From NCBI GenBank assembly GCA_051453625.1, contig JBOZIK010000001.1, positions 42,244,260 through 42,270,858 of the forward strand: 26,599 nt of DNA, read 5' to 3'. Positions 20,641 through 26,599 of the stretch are shown here, piece by piece (within the stretch, counting starts at the first letter, position 1; each line of letters starts with the position of its first letter). The notes beneath the pieces are model-generated. The model made no database searches. It saw only the letters and a list, made by a program, of their open reading frames with translations, and was not told where the DNA came from. This DNA comes from Welwitschia mirabilis (Eukaryota > Gnetophyta > Gnetopsida > Welwitschiales). A program made the translations under genes and the position numbers.

Positions 20641-21900
20641 TAAAATTTTATTTACCTTATTACCATTAAAACCCACCATAAGATTGGACTTATAATCAAA
20701 GAAAATCATTTCTCCATCAAATAAGAGATTATGAATGAATAGATCCACATCTTTATCAGAGGTGTAAAGATAAACTTATGCAAAAATGTATGCTTGATTA
20801 GTAAAAATCTAATATCCTTTATCTTCATTATGGTAATGTTTGTGGGTGATATTTTAGTGGATAGAAAATAGCTATGAAATTATTCACTTTCAGTTTTATT
20901 GATATGCTCTTTTTTAGGATTCTTTTAATTTTACTTGAAGGTGTGATCATTAGTAGCATTATGGTAATCTTACTCATGCTCAAGAGATGTCCCTTAAATC
21001 CATTCTTGAAAGTGAACCTTTTAATTATTAGAAAATTCGTTTTATAGGTCATATTCACTCATCTTCTACTTCTAAGAATTACATTTTAGTGGATTTAGCT
21101 TACACAACTAAATGAGGTAAGCTCTTCTTACTTCCAGGAATGATGCTTAAACTATTTGTACTTTTTTTAGAGCTTGTATTTTTCAACTTTTTAGTTTTTC
21201 AAGGATTATCATTAGTGATCAAGAAACTTATTTTATAAATTAACATTTTATAAAACTTCTTTTTTCATTAGAATAGAACATAGAGTAACTTGTGATTATC
21301 ATCCATAAATCAATAGTCAAGATGAAATGCAAACAAAGTAATTAAGAAAAGCTATAAAGACTTGTCTCTATTAATAAGAAATCTTGGGCTTTTATGCTTA
21401 ATGACATTCTTTGGACTTATCATACTTCTTAGTGTAATTCTCTTAGTTTTTCACCTCATGAACTTGTGTACCAAAAATTTAGTATTTTACTTTTTAACAT
21501 GTGTTATAACTATTATTGTGTTAATCATCAACTTAATCTTATAAACCTCTATGAGGATCTCAAACATAGATTATCTCAACTAGATCATCTTGATGAAAAA
21601 TGTAATTATTCTTACATCATCAATTAATTCACAAAGCTCAATCTAATTTCAAACATAATAGAAAGTTACTTTATAAAAAGTTTGAACCTTGTCAACTTAT
21701 CCTTTTATATATTACTATAGTACATTTTTTAAATAACAAGATAACCTTTAAATTTTTAGATCATTATCTTATAGAGAAAGTTAACTCTAATGACTCTATT
21801 GAGATTTTTTGACTTAGAAACTAAGGAGATTTAGAAATTTAATAGATAAAGGTTTAAAATATATAAAAAATATTTTAATGCAACTTTGAACATGATAGAA
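20641..21900 (+). pseudogene. Element C integrase and C-terminal domain
   Basis: Integrase would insert the cDNA in the nucleus. Segments in order are RDYEWIDPHLYQRCKD (about 20,727), the HHCC zinc-binding region eroded to CG-stop-YFSG and RCDH, then EMSLKSILESEPFNY (about 20,985) and KIRFIGHIHSSSTSKNYILV. The Asp of the usual GIDFMGP block is Arg here, so the first acidic residue of the DDE core is gone. A later HPQ-like segment, an LHELVY-like segment and LINLYEDLKHRLSQLDHLDEKC (about 21,537) follow. ITFKFLDHYLIEKVNSNDSIEI (about 21,735) represents the GPF-type C-terminal module. No chromodomain was seen. Antisense open frames here are shadows. Confidence 0.8.
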
Positions 21901-22299
21901 ACACTTCTTTTGGAGATTCCCATCAATGAGGAGGAGTTCCATCGTCTCATTATCTAAATTCTCCCTTAGCATATTCCTTGGTAAATGTTATGATGTCATT
22001 TAATCATCTTTTAAACTTAAATTATATGTTCTTTTATGAAATTTTCATGACTAGTATTCATACTAGGGTATTTTATAGTGATAATATTAGATTCACCTAA
22101 TCTTAAGACATTCCCATATCTATAAACTTTACTTTTAAAGAAGATTCCTTAGTTCTTGTACTTTATTTACAATGGTCTGAGGTCTTTGGTTGTTTAGAAG
22201 ATTTTTTTTTTTTTATTTTGTCTTTCATCTCAGTTATTTACCTTCATCTTTTCAGGTGTGTGATCATATGGAAATTATTCAAAAATATAATTGTTAAAT

Positions 22300-22303
<4 letters not shown>
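21901..22303 (+). other. Element C region 3' of integrase
   Basis: It begins with LEIPINEEEFHRLI and then loses coding character. A T-rich run followed by a TTTTCAG sequence (about 22,200-22,256) resembles a 3' splice site, but no downstream ORF remains before the gap. No envelope-like ORF or LTR sequence was recognised. Confidence 0.4.

Positions 22304-22366
<63 letters not shown>
22304..22366 (+). repeat. (GA)n microsatellite truncated by a gap
   Basis: An uninterrupted dinucleotide run of about 63 bases abuts 100 N. Its true length is unknown. It sits where a polypurine tract and 3' LTR of element C would be expected, so it may have expanded from a purine-rich tract. The perfect repeat contrasts with the eroded surroundings and must be recent. 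Confidence 0.9.
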
Positions 22367-22466
22367 NNNNNNNNNNNNNNNNNNNNNNNNNNNNNNNNNN
22401 NNNNNNNNNNNNNNNNNNNNNNNNNNNNNNNNNNNNNNNNNNNNNNNNNNNNNNNNNNNNNNNNNN
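22367..22466. other. 100-N gap between elements C and D
   Basis: The round size suggests an unknown true length. The 3' LTR of C and the LTR, leader and first part of gag of D (including its zinc knuckle) are missing here. Confidence 0.9.
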
Positions 22467-23060
22467 ATGATTTTAATCAAAGGTCTTCAAACTTTAAAAA
22501 TCAAAGTCAAAACCAAAATTAAAGTCAAATCTAAAATTAAAACAATTTTTAACTTAGGATGAATGGACAATGAAATTTCAAAAAATTTTAAACAAGTTAT
22601 CCTAATTTCCAACCATTTTGAAAATGATTTGAGAATGCAAATTTCCAACCAAACAACTCTAATAATCAAGAAAGCTCATCCAAATTATAAAATCAAAGTG
22701 ATCCACTTTAGAATTCCATTGATGAGCAGAGAAAAACCCAAAAGAAAACAAATTCCAACATTAAAAATCTTGTAATTATTTTATAATAAATCATATTTGC
22801 TAATCAAATACCATAAGGATCACTTGCAATACAACCTCTACCAAATTCAAATAACACTAAGGAAGATTGTAAGGTTGTGACAAGAAGTAAAAATGAGATA
22901 ACACCTCCTACCCATGTGACTTTAACATCTTGAAGTGATAAAAATGATGAGAAAGAAGCAGATATAGAAATTTTATAAAATCATTCTTTCCCTTCTCCTT
23001 TAAATGATAAACAAAAAAATTCTTCTCACAGAGAAGGTAAGAAACCTACTACCCCTTGGT
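22467..23060 (+). pseudogene. Element D gag C-terminal part
   Basis: The sequence starts after the gap in the Gln/Asn-rich tail of gag (FNQRSSNFKNQSQNQN in one frame) and aligns with C from 17,645 and B from 11,570. It then gives the NIENLVNVLQ-like, TRSKNE and LTS-rich linker, and PTTPWFDRLNINPTFDEYL (about 23,047) leading into protease. Short open frames on either strand at 22,487-22,775 are fragments or shadows of this. Confidence 0.75.
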
Positions 23061-23960
23061 TTGATAGATTGAATATTAATCCTACTTTTGATGAATATCT
23101 TAAAGCCCTAATGAAAAATGTGAGCATAAATTTATCATTTTAGATACATTTACAAGATAATCCTATATATTTTAATTTGTGAAAATATCTAACTAGGAGA
23201 AAATAAAAAAGAACTATTCTTAGTAAATTCTTCCTAGCCAAATTCATAAACAACTTAGTCTTACATAAATGTATAAAGTTTAAGGATCTAGGGGTAGTAA
23301 CTATTAGTGTTACTTTGGAAGGAAACATAAGAATAAAGAAAGCCTTGATTGATATAGGAGCAAGTTTCAACATTATTCATTTGCACATTTGTCAATGACT
23401 TGAGTTGGAAAGTAGAATTAAGCCTATAAGAATTGTCTTAGAATTAGAAAATGCATAGATAAGAAATCTTTAGACATGATTAAAGATTTAATGATTTAAC
23501 TAGAAAAAGAATTCTTTCCTATTGATGTGGTTGTAATTGAAGTTGAACATAATGATAGTTATCCATTACTTCTAGATAGATCTTTTTATTCAACAACACA
23601 TTGTAATATACATATCAAAATAGAAATGATGGAGTGTTATTTAGGAAATAAGAAGATTACAATAAGAGTATTTAATGCTGCTAAAAAATATTTAGGTGAT
23701 GACTTGAGTGTGGAAGAAGAGATTAAACTAAGTTTATTTCTATAACATTATCTACTTGAGGAAAGAAGGTCAATGCTTCATGAGCCAACTTTCTTTGATA
23801 ATCCACTTGAAGTAGACAACTTGAAAGCTTTCAATAAAGATCAACTTGATTTCAACCATTTAAAAACTAATTATTTTAATTAAGAGAGTAGAAAGACTAA
23901 ATCTATTAACTATGTAGAAGTCTGAGATCTAAGAGAAACTGAGATTTCTTATTTTAAAAG
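23061..23960 (+). pseudogene. Element D protease region, intact DIGAS
   Basis: It contains LGVVTISVTLEGNIRIKK and ALIDIGASFNII, with the retropepsin Asp-Ile-Gly-Ala-Ser motif intact at 23,351-23,365. It is the only copy of three to keep it. The FFPIDVVVIEVEHNDSYPLL block leads into a piece open at 23,527-23,745 (LGNKKITIRVFNAAKKYL, then LGDDLSVEEEIK). It ends on a TAA (LFL-stop-HYL) at the same codon as in C. An acidic linker (FNKDQLDFNHLKTNYFN) follows. Confidence 0.8.
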
Positions 23961-24408
23961 TGATCATCCACTACTAACTTCTGAATGATAGCCTGAGATA
24001 ATAGTCAATTTTTATGAAAATTAATAGAAAATAAAAATCTGAATTTAAGTTGGAATTTGAAACCTTTACCTACTGAACTGAAGCATATCTTTCTATATAA
24101 TGATTAGAATAAATATTTAATAATCAATGAAAATCTTTTTTCCCAACAAGAATAAATCTTAATCTCACTTTTATAATTTAAGGTAAATGTGTTTTCTTAG
24201 TCTTACAAAGATTTCACAACCATTCCTACCTTAATTGTTCAACATAAAATCTACCTTGAGGATAATGCAAAATCTCTTAAGTAACCCTAATATAAACTTA
24301 ATCTAGCACTTAAACAAATTGTAAAAGATTAAATCATTCAGTTAATGGATGCTAAAATAATTTATACCATAGCTGATAGTCAGTGGATTAGCCCTTTGAT
24401 AGTAGTAC
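23961..24408 (+). pseudogene. Element D RT N-terminal part
   Basis: It opens with the family hairpin (ATCATCCA 23,963-23,970 pairing with TGAATGAT 23,982-23,989, one mismatch) and double stops. Then come LKHIFL-like sequence, VFSQSYKDFTTIPTLIVQHK (about 24,187) and LALKQIVKD, followed by LMDAKIIYTIADSQWISPLI (about 24,342), the well-known DAGIIYPI-DS-WVSP segment that opens the RT fingers. The N gap then removes the core. Confidence 0.8.
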
Positions 24409-24792
24409 NNNNNNNNNNNNNNNNNNNNNNNNNNNNNNNNNNNNNNNNNNNNNNNNNNNNNNNNNNNNNNNNNNNNNNNNNNNNNNNNNNNNNNNNNNNN
24501 NNNNNNNNNNNNNNNNNNNNNNNNNNNNNNNNNNNNNNNNNNNNNNNNNNNNNNNNNNNNNNNNNNNNNNNNNNNNNNNNNNNNNNNNNNNNNNNNNNNN
24601 NNNNNNNNNNNNNNNNNNNNNNNNNNNNNNNNNNNNNNNNNNNNNNNNNNNNNNNNNNNNNNNNNNNNNNNNNNNNNNNNNNNNNNNNNNNNNNNNNNNN
24701 NNNNNNNNNNNNNNNNNNNNNNNNNNNNNNNNNNNNNNNNNNNNNNNNNNNNNNNNNNNNNNNNNNNNNNNNNNNNNNNNNNNNNNNNNNNN
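24409..24792. other. 384-N gap replacing the RT core of element D
   Basis: Element C has about 354 bases between the homologous flanks (19,464-19,817), so this is a realistic gap estimate. It hides the YFLD and FMDD motifs. Confidence 0.75.
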
Positions 24793-25080
24793 AAAGTCCT
24801 TAATAGATGCATTTCTAGTGGTCTACATTTGAGTTGAGAGAAACGTTTATTTTAGTTGAGAGTGAAATTGTTTTATATCACTATATTTCAAAAAAGAAAT
24901 TAGAATGAACCTTGAAAAGATTGGTATCATTCAAAACCTAATTCCCCTAATCAATATAAAACAAGTTCTATCCTTCCTTGGTCATTATGGTTTTTATCAT
25001 TAGTTTATTCAAGATTATGTAAAATTTTGTAAACCCCTTTACTTGTTACTAGAAAAAGAAGTTAAATTTCATTGGAATAA
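24793..25080 (+). pseudogene. Element D RT C-terminal part
   Basis: It resumes with a VLNRCISSGLHLS-like segment (the RC...LNLNP-like helix of gypsy RT), then an EKRLF-V segment, KIGII(Q)NL-type sequence and a SFLGHYGFYH-FIQDY-like block (about 24,975) that leads into the RNase H linker. The frame is not continuous, and several stops occupy Gln or Trp positions. Confidence 0.7.
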
Positions 25081-25574
25081 ACCTTATCAACTTACTTTTG
25101 ATAAACTTAAATATAAACTTTCTTATGCTCCTATTGTAATGAGACCCAATTGAGAAAAAGATTTTGAGTTAATGTGTGATGCTAGTCATGTTGCCATGGG
25201 TGGGTTACTTTGTTAAAAATATGAAAATGATTTTAAAATTATATCTTATCATAGTAAAATTCTATCTAGAACTCAAATAAATTATACTACTATAGCAAAA
25301 GAAATATTAGTCATTATCTTTTTACCTTGATATGCTTAAACATTATCTTTTAGGCTTTCATACAAATGTTTACATTGATCATGCTGCAATTCGATACCTT
25401 ATGACTAAGAAAGGTTTGAGTGCTAGATTGATTATATGGATCCTCCTCATAAAAGAATTTAATTTGATCATTATTAATAAAACAAAAAAGCATAATAGTA
25501 TTGCTAATCATTTATCTTGTCTTTCTTACCTTGTTTATGATCTTTTGATTGATGATTATTTTCTAGATGAATAA
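25081..25574 (+). pseudogene. Element D RNase H with 80-codon open C-terminus
   Basis: FELMCDASHVAMGGLLC-stop-KYEND starts at 25,163, matching the RNase H start of gypsy elements with its catalytic Asp in CDAS. A frameshift near 25,325 precedes the open piece 25,332-25,574: HYLLGFHTNVYIDHAAIRYL, then TKKGLSARLIIWILLIKEFN, HNSIANHLSCL and a tail LIDDYFLDE. The IDHAAIRYL block (usually TDHAAL) and ANHLSCL (usually ADHLSRL) are the family's C-terminal landmarks. It is better preserved than the C copy. The first ATG of the open piece is internal, not a start. Confidence 0.85.
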
Positions 25575-26599
25575 CTTTTTGTTATATTTTCTATGCATCC
25601 TCCTCCTTTGTATGTTGATATTGTTAATTACCTTATTAATATGAAAACATCACAACATTAAACTTATAATCAATGAAAATCCTTTCTTCATAAAATAGAT
25701 AGCTATGAATGGATAGAGTCATACCTTTATCATAGGTGTGAAGACTAAATTATATGAAAATGTATGCATGATTGGGAAAAATATGATATCTTTTAGAATT
25801 TTCATGGTGATGTTTGTGGATTTCATTTAGTGGATTAGAAAAGAGTTATAAAATTCTTNNNNNNNNNNNNNNNNNNNNNNNNNNNNNNNNNNNNNNNNNN
25901 NNNNNNNNNNNNNNNNNNNNNNNNNNNNNNNNNNNNNNNNNNNNNNNNNNNNNNNNNNNNNNNNNNNNNNNNNNNNNNNNNNNNNNNNNNNNNNNNNNNN
26001 NNNNNNNNNNNNNNNNNNNNNNNNNNNNNNNNNNNNNNNNNNNNNNNNNNNNNNNNNNNNNNNNNNNNNNNNNNNNNNNNNNNNNNNNNNNNNNNNNNNN
26101 NNNNNNNNNNNNNNNNNNNNNNNNNNNNNNNNNNNNNNNNNNNNNNNNNNNNNNNNNNNNNNNNNNNNNNNNNNNNNNNNNNNNNNNNNNNNNNNNNNNN
26201 NNNNNNNNNNNNNNNNNNNNNNNNNNNNNNNNNNNNNNNNNNNNNNNNNNNNNNNNNNNNNNNNNNNNNNNNNNNNNNNNNNNNNNNNNNNNNNNNNNNN
26301 NNNNNNNNNNNNNNNNNNNNNNNNNNNNNNNNNNNNNNNNNNNNNNNNNNNNNNNNNGTTTGTGGATTTCATTTTAGTGGATTAGAAAAGAGTTATAAAA
26401 TTCTTCATTATAGTTTTTATTGGCCGACTCGTTTTTAGGATTCTTTTGATTTTGCTAGAAAGTGTGATTCTTATTATCATTATGGTAGCCTTATTCATGG
26501 TCAAGAGATGCTCCTTATACCTGTTATTAAATGTGAACCTTTTGATTATTGGAAAATTAATTTTATAGGCCCTATTCACCTTCTTTCTAATGATAAGAA
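25575..26599 (+). pseudogene. Element D integrase N-terminal part, runs off the window
   Basis: Before the gap SYEWIESYLYHRCED (about 25,697) and HDWEKYDIF lead to FHGDVCGFHL. After it come CGFHFSGLEKSYKILHYSFY, WPTRF-stop-DSFDFARKCDSYYH and LIPVIKCEPFDYWKINFIG. This is the HHCC module followed by the start of the catalytic core. The second Cys of the CX2C pair is Tyr (TGT to TAT), and the Asp of GIDFMGP is Asn (KINF), so both metal-binding sites are damaged. Antisense frames here are shadows. Confidence 0.85.
25812..26405. other. 499-N gap flanked by a repeated 47/48-bp sequence
   Basis: The bases at 25,812-25,858 recur at 26,358-26,405 with a single extra T. Element C shows no insertion at this place (about 20,838-20,886), and the integrase reading is continuous if one copy and the Ns are removed. 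The gap is therefore very probably an assembly artefact. Confidence 0.8.

Noticed and set aside
20828-21058. Minus-strand ORF (76 codons), with a relative at 26,382-26,579
   Set aside because: Both lie antisense to the same part of integrase in C and D. Their similarity to each other merely reflects the sense-strand homology.
22487-22775. Overlapping short ORFs on both strands after the gap
   Set aside because: The plus one is an out-of-frame piece of gag tail and the minus one its shadow. The same holds for the minus frames at 11,305-11,496 and 23,140-23,373.
24342-24812. Long open frames on both strands spanning 24,342-24,812 and 25,814-26,377
   Set aside because: They are open only because they consist of Ns from assembly gaps.
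16411-25220. A reassigned genetic code in which TAA and TAG mean glutamine
   Set aside because: The pattern fits superficially, but the copies also have TGA stops, frameshifts, at least one Trp-to-TAG site in integrase and damaged catalytic residues, and the element family is plant-specific. Methylation-driven deamination explains all of it.
1-26599. CRISPR arrays, tRNA or rRNA genes, envelope-like ORF
   Set aside because: No regularly spaced repeats, no tRNA-like cloverleaf or T-loop words, and no frame with a signal peptide or fusion-type domain could be found.

Overview
This window looks like nuclear DNA of a seed plant: AT-rich, CpG-poor, full of N gaps, and without any intact host gene that I can recognise. 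Almost everything identifiable is decayed LTR retrotransposon of one Ty3/gypsy family. The family is Athila/Tat-like, judging by a tRNA-Asp-type primer binding site, a gag with a VDYF-GxNSQ-QIVD-GGNLM block and CCHC knuckle, a DIGAS protease, an FMDD-type RT, an RNase H ending in ANHLSCL, and an HHCC integrase without a chromodomain. Such extreme AT-richness with C-to-T decay is reported for Welwitschia, but the species assignment is only a guess.

Layout. Element A (minus strand, 1 to about 2,640) has a 5' LTR, primer binding site, leader and the first part of gag, and runs off the window's left edge. From 2,640 to 8,670 lies older sequence: a degenerate plus-strand frame resembling the accessory ORF of plant gypsy elements (3,693-4,373), a Ser/Pro-rich short ORF (5,883-6,098), two unrelated TATA-bearing LTR-like or promoter-like patches (about 4,897 and 7,596), and a likely false gap at 5,269. 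Element B (plus, about 8,675-13,345) has LTR, primer binding site, leader, gag, protease and the very start of RT, then breaks off. Nothing is recognised from 13,346 to 14,870. An inverted LTR (E, minus, about 14,870-15,600) then sits head-to-head against the LTR end of element C. Element C (plus, about 15,780-22,366) is the most complete copy: primer binding site, leader, gag, protease, RT, RNase H, integrase and a 3' tail ending in a GA repeat and an N gap. Element D (plus, 22,467-26,599) starts mid-gag straight after that gap and runs through protease, RT (core lost in a gap), RNase H and into integrase at the right edge.

No copy can encode a working polyprotein. Element C gag keeps one reading frame for about 1.5 kb yet carries about 21 in-frame stops, 20 of them TAA or TAG, mostly where glutamine is expected, while Trp, His and Pro codons persist. 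This fits cytosine deamination at CAA/CAG, the sites favoured by plant chromomethylases. The least explained structure is a recurring short inverted repeat, CTATCATC...GATGATAG, found in LTR U3 regions, in the untranslated leaders of A, B and C and, more weakly, at the protease-RT junction. It looks like the decayed form of a CpG-containing hairpin.
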